DNA of 64,000 nucleotides, taken from the NCBI GenBank assembly GCA_950022655.1, contig OX465579.1:142128913-142192912 (forward strand). Direction: 5' to 3'. The notes beneath the pieces are model-generated. The model worked only from the letters and a program-made list of their open reading frames with translations, made no database searches and was not told where the DNA came from. Within the stretch, counting starts at the first letter, position 1. The number at the start of each line of letters is the position of its first letter. The stretch comes from Alentia gelatinosa (Eukaryota > Annelida > Polychaeta > Phyllodocida > Polynoidae). Of the stretch, positions 42,201 to 56,200 are shown piece after piece. Both the position numbers and the translations under genes were made by a program.

Positions 42201-45200
42201 CGCCAAGCCACACGTAACGTGCTCACTTCACTATGGCACGTGCCTACGTCATCATGAACGTGCGCACGTCATCATGGTCCGTCTGTATGCCAGCATGGCC
42301 CTGCTGTCGCGGCTCGAAGCAAGAGACGCGTGCATGGTACAATGGAAAGCGACAGGAGAGGTGGCTTTTGTTATTGATTACATTCCTTCTGGGAAATGAA
42401 AGTCAGAAATGATACTGACAAGAACTGTCTGTCTGCTCTGCCGGCTGAGAATGCTCTGAAGATGATAGAAACCACTGTGACTTCTTTACAAAGGGAACCA
42501 TAGCAATGTTACTGTTTATTTGTGTTCCTTTGAACATTCCATTTCTAGCATCATTAGTGCTCTATCAAATCGTGGTATTCGAAATGTTCCTATTTTTCAC
42601 ATGCCTAACTACCACTTCAAGTAGTAACATAATAGAATACTAGTGAAAGATAGCCTATCTACTTTAGATACCGTCAATTTTGTTAGAGAAATACAACAGA
42701 ATGTTGAAATCAAATTGACATTGTATACTGAAAAATTTATAATAGAACCACCTCTAATATATTTCATAGCGCGATGACTCATATCCGATAAATTGCTGAG
42801 GGTGATTTACCCCACTCACAATGGAAACCCATTTAATTGTTTGTCGTAGCAGCTTTCATCAGTTATATCATAAAATACAATTCAATATTTTTCTAATATG
42901 TTTGCCCCTAAGGGTAGAAATCATCAATCGTTACGTTATGAATATATATGATTATTCATAATAATAGATTAACTCCAATTTCGTAGTATGTCTAAGAATG
43001 TCAGTGTTTCAGTTTCCATAAATAATGTGTACAGAATCCAGCATTGAAGTTACGTATATTAACGTCTTCATCTGCTTCTCCCGTAACTGATCCTCTCGAC
43101 GTAATCTTACCCTATCAAAGTGCACCCTAATGATGTTTATCCTCATAAATCACAACTCGTTACTGCGTCTGGTGATGTGGCCGCGGTTTCCGCCTAACTA
43201 CCACTTCCTGCTGGCGGAAGGGCAGGGAACTATCGTTAAAGGGTGGCGGTGCAGGGTCAGCGTGGGGCGCCAACGGACATCCCCGGGGCAGGTGGATTAT
43301 TACAGGGGGCTGAGTGGGGTCCGCAGCATCAGAGGCTGTTTAACGAGGTAGACCAGCTTATCAAGCTTACCAATGCCCCGCCAATGCCTTAGCACACACC
43401 CGAGTGGGCTCTATGTCCATGCTGCAACGTCAGCACACCTGATGTCATCTGACGTGGTGCTAGGTGGGGACTGGTGTATATAGACTACCTTTGTCGGGCA
43501 CAATTTGTTAAGTTACTATGTACCTGAAACAAAGTCTTCGAACATGTACCCGCTGTAAGCGTTCAGTTGGACAGGGCTTCTTCCATATAGGGAAGGCTAT
43601 TGGTCAACTGCTTGTCTGGCTTCTGTAGAAGTAGGGCCAATGTATGTCTGCGGAATATTAACCAAAAAACGGACTAGTAGGAATGTGAGATTAGAAGTGG
43701 TGAGAAAACTTTATTAGTTACTGACAGTGGACATAAGAGAACAACTGGTCTCAACGAAGATCGTGCCCAATTATGGGAAAATGTCCTTAGCCTTTCGCAG
43801 TTCAAACCATACTCTACTTGAACGGATAAAACTTCTCACAATTACATAAATCCTATTTACTTTTTCAAGCTTGGACTGAACGAAAGAGCTCTTTATGGTC
43901 AGATCTTAGCCATGCACGAGATTCGCTAAGCTAGTTTCGGTCTTGTGAAGTATGGCCAGAGTAAAGTCTGGCCAAGAGACACATCTGACAAGATGAAAAT
44001 AACGCTTTCATCCCCGTGAACCCCGCCAGCCGATTCAAAATCGGAGACTGGCCAAAATCACGCATGGTAGTGATAACTTATTTGTTATTTAATGTCTTCC
44101 AAGTGTGACGGGAACATCCAGATAACACACCTGTTCTTCTATTCTTTACGATATGTGACTAATTCACATTTACCTTATAATCAACATTATCTATATCAAT
44201 ATATACCTGTGGTCAATTGTCTATGAAATACTACCCGCTCTTGCCATACGCTATAAATAATGTTCGGGTCCACTGTAAGTTACATTAGTCTAACTAACGA
44301 AATGTTACTCTGCCATCGCGAGAGCTGTGTGGCCGTGTTAACAATGAAAAAAATAGTGAACACCGCCAGCCGATTCAAAATCAAAATGACCCAGTACGCA
44401 CACCCAGATGCGTATGAGTAATATGAGTTAAATTTAACTTGAAATACATCGATGTACATACAATGTAAATACATACAAGCCAAGGCAATTTTTAAACAGG
44501 ATAGATAAACAACACACTCGCCAATGTTTAGATATGTGCGACGTCCAACCGGAAGTGGCAACGGGCGCATAAGTGATGATGTCAGAGAGTTCTTGTTTGT
44601 TTGGGTAGTTTAACGTCTAATTTGCTCAATTAGACTTACTTTGGTTTACTTAACCCTTTCGCGCCTAGAGCCTTCAGCAAAGCAATGCTCGCAAGGCCGG
44701 GTGGTAGTATCAGTATATCCCCAGGGGCCGAGTCTTACAGGCCGATTGTATTAGTTTACTTGTTTGATCACGTGGTTATGACATGTGATCATTAATATTT
44801 GTATATGATTATAATAAAATCTTATATCTTATTTCTACAATCTTTGAAAGTTTTATCTTCATTGATCTGTAGCGGTCGCCGAATGAATCTCCCCTAACCT
44901 TGGATGACCATATATCTTTCCGGCTATTAGATGTGCTACACTGTGAGGGTGTGAACCCACAGGTCGGCTCAGTTTTCGGATGAAAACCGGTTGATCTGTT
45001 CACCCCTAATCACACAAGACCAAACACAGTGCTCAACTCAAATTAAACAGAAGCATCACCCTGCCACTCTCGGTGATGCCTCCGGGCATCAACCAGTGCG
45101 AATGGGTTAACTAACATGTATGTGGGAATATCAGGGCTGATCCAGGTAACTTACCCTTCTCGATTATATCTTATACTCCCTGAGGAAGTCAAGAATTCTT

Positions 45201-48200
45201 GTTAGTGGTATAGAATACACTGCACATTGTGTTATTTGTTTGTTTGGTTTGATTTAACGTCCAGTCAACCATTATAGGTTCTTTCCAGACTTTCTCAAGG
45301 TTCTTTTACACCACAAGGGTGATGATCAAATTTATCTGATGAAGTCAGGTAGAAATATAACATTTACCGAGGTGAGAATTCTTTTACTTCCCACACCAAA
45401 TAGATATGGTATGAGAAGGATTGGCCTTTGATATAGCAGTAACTTTACCACTGCTGGGGGTGAAGGAGAAAAGTGGCTGCAGTGGGACTCAAATCAACAA
45501 AGTCCAGTGCTATTTGCCACTGAGCTAACTCCCCATCCCGGTCGCTTTCGTTATGCTTGTGTGCAAGCATATCCGGTCTGCACCCACTGCACATTGCTGT
45601 TGCATTCTTTAGGAATTTCTCCCTGTTCTTCTTTGTGGCCTGACAGTGCTTCATGACATCTTTAACATTCATGGGAGTGTTGCATGTCTGGCACATAGGC
45701 ACTAATCCATGGCTTAGGAGGTGCCTATGTGTCAATTTGGTGTGATCAGCCCATAGGCAGGTCAGTTTCACCTGTTCAGTCCTTTGTCAGGTTTCCTTCA
45801 CTAAAGCTCTGGCTAGTAGATACTACGATTGCTTGTAGTTTGTTATTTATGGAGCAGTTCCAGAGTTTCTGCCAAGTCTTTTCAATATGCTCCTTAGCCA
45901 TTGGTTTCAGGTCTTTATGTGGAACGGTGTGGGTCCCAACTTTTCTGTCTAATGGTTTTTATTACTATATAATCTGCAGTTTCATTTCTTTTGCTTCTGA
46001 TATAACTTGGTAGCCAACACATGGCTACCTCCTTGTCATGTTCTTTCTTGAGTTTTAGTGTAAGATGCAGAACTCTCAAGGATAGGTACATGACACATAT
46101 CTATGTGGCATGGTTAAAACCAAATATCTCTCAAGTCTCACTAACCAAAGATAACTGATTACACTGAACATGTCCAGCACTACGAACCTATCAGAAATGA
46201 CCATAAAATAAACAAAAAATTCAGTATCATCAAAACATGTTCAATGTTCGCCTGTGACGTTGGGATACACTTAATGGATGAAAGACGGTAACATTTTCTA
46301 TCAACAAAAAACATATGGACAGGGCCTGGAGCCATTAGCATACTTGCTGGTATAGGGGATAGATGAAGACAAGATCGCATATATACATATATATATATTT
46401 ATGTGTGTATATATATATATACCTAACACCACCATTTACAGGTTGGTCTAAAACTTCCTTCTGTCGCTCTATCCCCTGATGCTGACTTCTCAACAGCTGC
46501 CAGTCCCACTTGGTGATAATCGAGTTCACCATTGGCAGACTGAAGTCGGACCTGTGGCTCGACAGGGAAAACTCCATCGCGTTATAGGCAGCTGACTTTT
46601 ATCCTGACAGTCATTTATGATATGAGGCAGCCACTGGCGTCTTCACGGTTTGGGACGTCAACATGAAGTAGAGGGGATAACGCCCTGCGGGTAAACACCA
46701 TGTCATATAATTGAGATAGGATTTTCAATATAGGCAAAGCCCACACTGGGAACCCCAAAATGATAAGTTAAGCTTTTAAGCAAATATCAATTCAAATAGA
46801 TACAAAAGACACATACGCATAAAAACAGTAAAGAGACGCATTTGAAATAGATATCCTGAAGGAGAAACAACGATTTCATTGGGAAAGAGGAAACTGCCAC
46901 CTCTGTTACTTCCTAGTAATAACGAATACAACCCAACATCGAATGCCGACATGGTTTCACATTTACATCCCTCTTCCTGTCGCCTGTCAAGTCTGATGAG
47001 ATTTTTCTAGTATATTTATTTTTCGGGATAATACAAAAATGCAGTTTTATCACAAGGTCGTAATACTGTTGGAGTCCTAACAAGGTATTATTTTTCCAAG
47101 GTCTCAAAAAGAACTAGATGTATGATCACTCAAAGACGTTCACACACTAAATCACGCTGCTGGAGATAAATCGTTTTCCGCGAAAACGGAAGCAGTGGAT
47201 AACGACGAACTGAATTATCAAAAAGCGACACAAGATTAGTTTTCTGATTGTTCATTTTAGAAGAATGGGGAATAAGAAACCCGCCTTAAATTTGATTCTT
47301 AAGACATTCTGGCATCATTCAGCACCATCATTAAAGATTCACAAACAGACATTTCTAAACAAAGGCTTGATAATTAAGGAGACTAACACTTAATTAGAAT
47401 TGATTGATACATGAACTGAGGTGTGGGGTGTGAATGTCTCATCGTGGGCTACAACAGACGGTCAACACATGAACGTCACACTAACACAGGTGTTGCCGTT
47501 CAGCGCCGCCTAACGGCCCACTCTGTAGTAACGCGGCTGCTCGGACAAACAAGGCCGACTCCATCCACATGCCCATAGAGCCACACAGTAATCACACCTA
47601 AAGTGTGAACCGTGGGTGTGATTACAGGTGTGTTGTTTCTTTGACAGATTAAATTGTTGGAGTAAACAAGGGTATTGTATCAGTGAGTCTAAGCTGTCTA
47701 AACTTTATAGTTGATAATTATCTTGGTTTTAACTTGGAAAAAGATAAGCATACTATAGCTAGGTCTGTAATGTCTGCAATGTATTATTGTGCATACAGTT
47801 TGGATATACCTGTGTTATCTAAGCTATATCTAAAGTATTATTGAGTTGATATGAATGTATGACATACCAAATTGGAGCTGGAATACCGTAGAATACAGTG
47901 CAATCACTTTTATCTCGATGGGAATGATGTACATGGGTATTATAAATGTATTACTTTCATACATTCAGTAATCCTATGCTGAAGTATACGTTGCCAGGGG
48001 TATGTTTGGCTGCATGCATTGCGTAACCACGTAGATAACATGCGACACCGGCCTATGGAAAAAGGCCTAGCTGCACCATACTAGCTGACATCATACACCT
48101 TATAACCTGCGTTAATAAATACCAGAAATAATTATCTAAAACATGACAGAAGAAAACATTGACAAATCAGATTTTATTGACTATATTTGTCATCAATATC

Positions 48201-50206
48201 TTTTTGACAGAGCTCATAATTGTAAAACTAATACGTAATCCAGACTACAGATTGAGTTCTCTAGTTTGCACGGTGCCATATGACATACTCTACATTTGCC
48301 TGAACAAATAACAAACGAGTGTTAGCGTATTGTCGTATTCGATTTCCCATAAGAACTTCAATGTTCCAACGAAATTACAGTGTCTCTCAAATAAAGAAAA
48401 CGCTTCAAGTCCTCTATTCATCAAATATTATCACATCAAAATCTGATTCAACATCAAGTATAATCAAACCGAGTGTTTGTCTTCATCACAGAAACCCTGC
48501 CGCTCCCCTGGTCAGAGGCCCCAAGTGGCAGGCGAGGATCTGCTTTCAACGCTAAACTTTTTGCTCCGTTCTGACGTGGAGGCTTTGTGTGTCTATCAGC
48601 TTAACTCTGGTCCCCAAAGGGACAACTCCCCACACTGTGCCCACACGCGGCCACAGAGAATCGATGAAAGGCGTTTTCCCTACCGTAGAACTCGCTCCAC
48701 ACGAAGCGTTCTCACATACGCAAGGTGGTTATGTATAGAGACACCCTGACACCTTCGAGTCTTTGGGTTTAAGTACGTTAAGGGATCATAAGTCATCCAT
48801 GCATTAGGCATTCAGTTCTTATACCGGGAACTGACAGGCCAGCAACCGTATAGTATATATGAGCTTCCTGTGTTCAGTAGGCAAATGCATTAAGACCAAG
48901 TTACCAAAGGACCGTTACTTGCCAAGATGTGTATGGCCTGTGAGATTCATATATGTCTTATATTTTATCTAGTGCTAGTGTTTTCGATAAATCAATAGTC
49001 AATTAAGAGACTCTGCCATATTTCAATATACAAAGATATAAGCCGTACCTTCTCCATTTGTCTTGACTTGCAGTAAGGACTTTAGATTTATTTGAAATCT
49101 ATGGCAGATAGATTGTCTCATTGTCCTATCTCAAAGCGTAGTGTATCATAAACCTGGGATGCCACTGAGTTGGGGAGAGGAAGAAAAGCGAAAATATTTT
49201 TGATGTGAAATTTGCTGTCTCAGAGAGATTGAGAAAATATGGGAAAACACATCGGTGTTGCCATGGAATGGGGCTGAGGGTTTGGGGTAGGGTTCAATCC
49301 ACTGTTTTATTGATCAGAATGAGGCTCAATTTATACTATCTACTACTATTACTATCTAAGCAAGAACTATTAAACGCCATCTAAATAAAGAACACTCGTC
49401 GAAAACTTTAAAGACTGAAACATCGGGTAAGTACGCTTGTGTACTATGCCAATCATATTTCAAAAGAAAATACAATCTAAAACGTCACCACGTAACAATC
49501 CACGGCCAGATATTACCTATTGATGCCGCCGTACTAAACACCAGATTGCTGAATACTGACAACCATAAAACAACACAGATACACCATAATATCACCCCTG
49601 ACAATGCATTATTTCGGGTAATCTATAAATGTACACTCTTCTACAGGGAACGGCTGCAAGCCGCCGGTAGAGAAGCTGAACGCTAACCCTGAAGCTTTCG
49701 ACCATCATAAAACCAAAACCGAAAAACCAAAAGTGACAACCGTGACAGCACAGCCTAAAACTATCGGACTAACCCCCGATGAACGCATTAACCAAGCTCG
49801 CTTGAAAAAAACCCCACCAAACCACAGAAATGTATCACCATACTCGAAGAACCCGACTTTGACTTTACCTCCAGGAAAAAGAAAAGACGTGAATACCCCG
49901 TAAAGAACTTTATAAAGAAACTAAAGCCAAAAAGTGATATTGACGCCAACAAAACTCATTCGATCGAAAACACAACCAAACTACTCATCACACCAGAACC
50001 TAAAGACAACTTCAGCAACAGCTCCTACAATACTCCTGACATAATCAAACTAGAATCAGAAGAAGACGACAATCAAACATGTATGCTTTTTTTTTAAATC
50101 CTGACTACTGTATCACCAACTCTCTAAATGTATATACTACATCACATACCGAACCAAATCATGAGATAGATAGATATATATCTATATCTATCTATCTATC
50201 TATCTA

Positions 50207-50282
<76 letters not shown>

Positions 50283-53200
50283 AGCGGTTGGAGGAGAGGT
50301 GGGGGAGGCCCGGGCAGCACGCGGTGTGCACTACGTTCCCTATAGGAACGATAGCGGAAGGAGGAGAGAGGATGATCTCTCCTGTCACACCGAACACCAC
50401 CGGGTCACACCGAGCCACACCGAACACCGGGTCACACCGAGCGCCACTGTATACCGGACCACCTCCGAATACACCGAACCACACCGAGGTGTTGGTTCGG
50501 TGGACGCTGAGGTGCCCGGCGTGACGTCACCAAGCAGGTATAAATACAGGAGGCAAACGGTATTCTGGCATTCTGGTGCGCTAGCTCCTAGGGTGCAGAC
50601 CTGGACCCTTGGAACCATACACTCGATGAAGAGGACTTAGACTAACTATTAGGTTGACTGATACAAAAAGGACTTAACTGGTGTATACTGCTTGGAACAG
50701 CAATAAAGTGGACTACACACTGACACTGTAATTTCCGTGTTGTTATCGTTGATTAGGAAATCCGTTACAATATATATATATAATTAAACATGTGGTCCAA
50801 TGATCATATACCTAACACCAGCAAATGTAATGTAACTCATATGCAATGTACACAAGATAGACCTGCCAAAGACTTGCTATAATTCAAATGCATACCAGTA
50901 ATCACCTGCCTAAGAAAGTGACCTGAGAGACTCAATTTCCTACCTCAGTACCACTATCACAGTATACCGTAACCCTGCTGAAGACACTATAGGTGTCGAA
51001 ACGTAGGTTCTACCTATACTTTACTAACTTATGACAATTATAGCCTAATCAAAACCATTCGTTGGACTAGTGGTTGTTTTTTGTTCAACTCTCAATCACA
51101 TTAAACTATCTATGTTTTATTCAAAACAAATGATTTCATAAATTGGAAATGAAAACGAGGATTTCCATTGTAAAGTGGAAAATGTCTCTGATTAGCATGG
51201 GTGGCGAGACTGCTTAAGATTGTACCTAACTTGTCTTGTCTCGTCCTAAGCATTAGTGTGTCACAGGCATAACAGGTGTACCATGGGAGACCCATAGGAT
51301 CTCCAACGAGGTACGAGAACGTCACAGCTCATCAAGCATATAATCAATGAGCGCATCCTCGCTTTCCTAATACTAAGAACGCTTCACCATCTGCCGGAAT
51401 ATGCTGCTAGACTATCACGTGACCGAGAGCATTATTCTAATACGCCAATGTCGTCAAATATGATCATCTTAATGTTCTTTCCTACAATGATCTGACATAG
51501 TACAGGCTCATTCCAACATATCCTCAATTGAAATATAGAGAAAAATCTATTATGTTTAACAGTCGTGAAAATTACTAAGCATGCATGTAATGATGTAAAT
51601 TGCCTGCATGAACTCGGTCACTGAACTGGGTATAATCTGTGATAGCCTTCATCACTGGGAGAATGTATGATTATTATGTGTTACACTCTCATTTATAACT
51701 GAGAATGATTGTGGTATTGTTTATGTCGAGAGATGGTTTATACTGATATCTATTTGTTATCTATATGTATGTTTAGCTAGCTATTTAAAGTTACAGGTGC
51801 TTAAACTCTCACTGAGAGATGTGCATAACGAGTACCACGGCTGGATTTGAATGTAAACAGGCATGTATTTGCCTTTTCTTGTTCAGGATAAATAAATTGA
51901 TAAAAAAAAAAAAAAATAGTAGTAGTAATTGTGGGAATTTCTTCGTTCACTTAGACTCTCAATCCGTTAGGATTGTTTCGTCCCGTGTTGGAAAAAATTA
52001 GTAGTAGTTGGCCAGTTTGGACGTAACACGTTGAACGGCAGGTGGCATTGACTGTGGTACCACATGGCATATGATATTCTAAGGCTGGGGTTATTTGCCT
52101 TGGAGGCGAGATGATAAATGAGAATCCATTATCTCCTACCAAATTCTGTTTACACACGGCCTTAGCATGGCCTAAGCAAAGCGAGGATCACTACTTGGGA
52201 AGCTAACGTATAACCTTTGCTATCTACTTCGAAATTGACATTAACCACAAGCAACCATTATATATATATTTGAAGTTGTCTTTATTTGTCAAGCCTTAGG
52301 TTCTAACACAAATCACCATTTTCCTATTCAACAGAACACTGCCTTTGGAAAGGTCTTCTCTACATTCTACATGTAATACAAAATGTAACAGCGTTACTGG
52401 GTATGTCATTATATTTTGCACCTGTGGTCACAGCTTCCATCAGTGGCTTACCGCAATACTTATATTTACCATCTTTTACAACGCCCAAGTAAAAAGTAGG
52501 TACTTATGAATTAAGTATTAGGTCTGTATTTATTGCACCTGCTCCCTAAGATCAATTTTTTTCAATGTCGAGTATAATACTTAGTGCACTGGCTAAAGCA
52601 CATGCCTTCTAATGACACCTGCTAATGTGTATAGATTACTGTACTCGTTCAACAACATTAGCAATGGTGTGTGTTTCTAAAGGGTGTGGTGTAAAAATCT
52701 AATGATTATGTGCAGCTCTCTATGTTACCCCTAAGAGCACCATCTATCAAACATAACTTGGCTTTTGGCACAATGAATTTTGGTCCTGCTAGCTCATTAT
52801 TGGTCATAATTGCTTAGTTAGTTAAAAACTGCAACATTAATTTAGCTGTGCATACCCTTCTTTACGATATGGTCAGGTATATAAAGCTTTGTAGGTACAA
52901 GTGTGGTAACTAAAAAAACGGACTAAATGTTTCACAGTTGCAACATACGAAAAAGGTAAATAAAGTAGAGTATAGCTGTGTTATAATGCCGTTTTCGTAT
53001 GTGGGAATGAGACAGGTATATGATATCTAGTTTATTAATTTATGGATTATGTCGTAGTCGAAATAATGCAGAGTAGAATATCTAGCATAAGTTTTACATA
53101 GACGAATTCTTTGAATTTTTTTTTTATTCAAGGCGATTAGTCTGACCTATGCAACATGGTAATTTTCTTTAGGTATTTAGAGATTTGTACGGGAGATTAT

Positions 53201-56200
53201 TGCAACCCCGGTTAGTATATCGCTAACCTATTTTATATTAAACTTTGTTGCCTAATTCTCGTCATACCCTGTCCTCAGTTCATGTATATCGATTCATGTA
53301 TGATCCCATAGTAGCTTAGTTTCTATCAACGTAATACCTGCCTATTAATTGATTTATACCACTCTCTTCTGGGCCTCTGGTATAATATGCCGCCATCTGC
53401 ATGCTCAAGCCTTCATGACTTGATTAATAATTTCTGGGAGCGGCTCTACCTAGTGACGCGTTTGAGCACCCATTCGCATACGAAATAATCAAGGAATCTC
53501 CCACAATAGCCCGGGATTAGTAGAGAGTAAATAACCATATGGCAAACGTACACAAAAATTTAAGCTTATTGTTTCTGTAGAAGGACTACACATACAAGTA
53601 TATCTAAACTATAGATTAACTTGACAAGATATTCCCTCTAAAGCGAGCTAGACTGGTCTTCTAAAGTAAATAATACAGAGGCGTATAATTAGATGTTTAT
53701 AAATCTAACATGTTTCGGTATAACATATACATGTACCTTCACCAGGGATCGGTTTCATTTAAACTATACCATTGTCACAAAGGCTTAATTAGGCAAATAA
53801 ATGAACATTCTGAAAACACATTGACTATCAACAGACAGCGGTTTGGCAAATGTGCATGAATTTCAGTTTACATGTATATTGCCCGTAATAGAAATATATG
53901 GAGTGAATATTATCATCATATAGCTATAGAAGGCCAGCGAAAATTCCAAATCAGATACGAATGAATTGATTCTTATCTATCCCGTGGCCATGCATCGTAA
54001 ATACTTTTGATATTACATCTCTCTGATTGATCTTTTTTAACCTGGCACTCTGATAAGTGGCCAGAACCTCCAATTTTGATTAATTTCCCGATAACATATT
54101 CTGTCTGAGCCTTCTTGCTCTTTCCTTTTAAGATCTTCCCTGGAAAACCGCCAAATTGGACTGTTTTGACCTTTCCGATGCCAAAATGGGGGAGTAATAA
54201 GATGAGTTACCAATCAGCAGTTAATGCAAAAGAAATCCCATTTCGGGTGGCACTGACATTTGAATTAAAACTGCCAATATCCGGAGAGTCGATAAAAATC
54301 ACCACAAGACGACGTGTCCTCACACCTAAAATACCATAACTTTATGCATTTAATTTTCATTGGAAACGTCAGTCTGTATTGTGAATGATAGTTCTCTTTA
54401 GAATAAAACACAAAAGGACGAAGTGACAGGTGCTACAAGACATCTATAAGACTCCACATCCATAGACTGGAAGTAGTTTTGAGATTGCTTATCAATCATA
54501 ATAATTTAGAAAGGAATCGATCACTCTCTTATTTGCAATTCTCCATTGAACGCTTAGTCTAAATTCTCTGATAAGACCAACACAATTTGAAACCACCAAA
54601 ATTTCGGTTAACATTAAAAACTGGCTTCACACTTCATGTTCGTCACCTGGTTCCCTCTTGAAGCGCTGGAGGACAATTATAGGCGACAGTAGTGCTGTCT
54701 CAATGGGGAATAATTGATGGGAAAGGGCGCAACGGATATAAGAAAACCTTTGCGAGTTTATCAAAGGCAACTGGGGGAGGTCCCTTCATAATTATGATCA
54801 ATCATACTGATAAAAGCCAATCCATAGGTAGCGCTCATACATCATCGGCAATGAGCAGGGTTCCTGGTTGTCGCTGCCAGCTCGGAGTCAATACCACCGA
54901 CACCAATCAGAATTTGTCGCCCAAGTACACGACATAAAAAGCGACCTCCCATTCAGTGTGTGCCAGGTATACACGGCCTGGCGCCCTCAGTGGTACGCCT
55001 TCTCGGGTTGAGATACTCACTACGAATATCTTTTCGCAGATACTGGGACCTTCTTCAACATGTATATGGTTAATTTGGATGGGCCTATGCAGCTGAGGAG
55101 ACATTCACATCATCAACACCCTGGATGAATGCGCATGTCAGATTTTGTTTCTGTATCTTGTAATATAACTGGCAAAAAATATATCTAGATAGTTTTATTT
55201 CTAAGAACTAAAATTCATAGCGAGGCAAGATGGCAGGTAACACTACACTAGCATTGGGAGACGATCTTGGGAGGTGACCTTGGCGATAGGAGTTCACGGG
55301 TGGTAACGCACCTACACTTGAAGCCGCGAAGTGTACATCAAGGTCGCCCAAGTACACGACATAAAAAGCGACCTCCCATTCAGTGTGTGCCAGGTATACA
55401 CGGCCCGGCGCCCTCAGTGGTACGCCTTCTCGGGTTGAGATACTCACTACGAACCCTACACGTTACTCCACCGCTGAGTTAGTAGACTACCACCAGCTCA
55501 CCTGTCTCTAATAATAGGCAGACTGGAGCAGCTCATGGTGTCGGGTCAACGTCTCAGCTGAGGTCACAGGCGCTCAGTGCGGCTCGGTTAAGAGCTAGCC
55601 TACCTTTTTACACTCCTTCTGTACACATGCAAGTTATATTTTTTCCATAAAGATGTCTACTACTGATAACACCCATAGACAGTGCAATTTTGCAATGCAA
55701 CACCCATGGGTTTAGCCTACAGAACTTCCGCTCATCTGAAAATAATAGCTAGGGATTCAGAACAGCGACGAATTTTTCAGTATCTTATTCCCAGAAGCCG
55801 CATAGAAAGCTTGTCTCCCGAATACGCCCACCTGCTCCCGCACTGCTCACTTTAGTTCTGGTAACATGTACAACCTACCTGGCCCCAAAGCGATAACAAG
55901 GGTCTTTACATTCTCGGCGGTTACGATTATATCCTGGCAGGGCAAACAGACTGTTACCGGCGTTCATTGTCAACTGCTGGGGTAATATATACACGTATAC
56001 AGATGAACTAGTATATTATCTTCAAAGTTTAAAAGTCTAAATGATCAAGTAAATAAAATTATACACTCGATGTCAAGTAGGTTCCGTATTTTACTTATAT
56101 TCATACTTAATGCTGGTTTATTTGGAAATTGTCAAGCAATATTTAGGGGATCCTCCTGATTTAATATAGCTTCGGTGAGACAAAAACGAGATGCACTCCT

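Noticed and set aside
44023..44380. CCGCCAGCCGATTCAAAATC occurring twice 334 bp apart
   Set aside because: Only about 20 bp, no further similarity around it; could be chance or the trace of an old repeat.
49424..49434. GGTAAGTAC as a splice donor within the zinc-finger frame
   Set aside because: The zinc finger continues in frame straight through it and fits the consensus, so splicing here would destroy it.
50079..50484. Open frames of 88 and 94 codons crossing the TA/TATC microsatellite
   Set aside because: Tyr-Ile repeats translated from simple sequence; not proteins.
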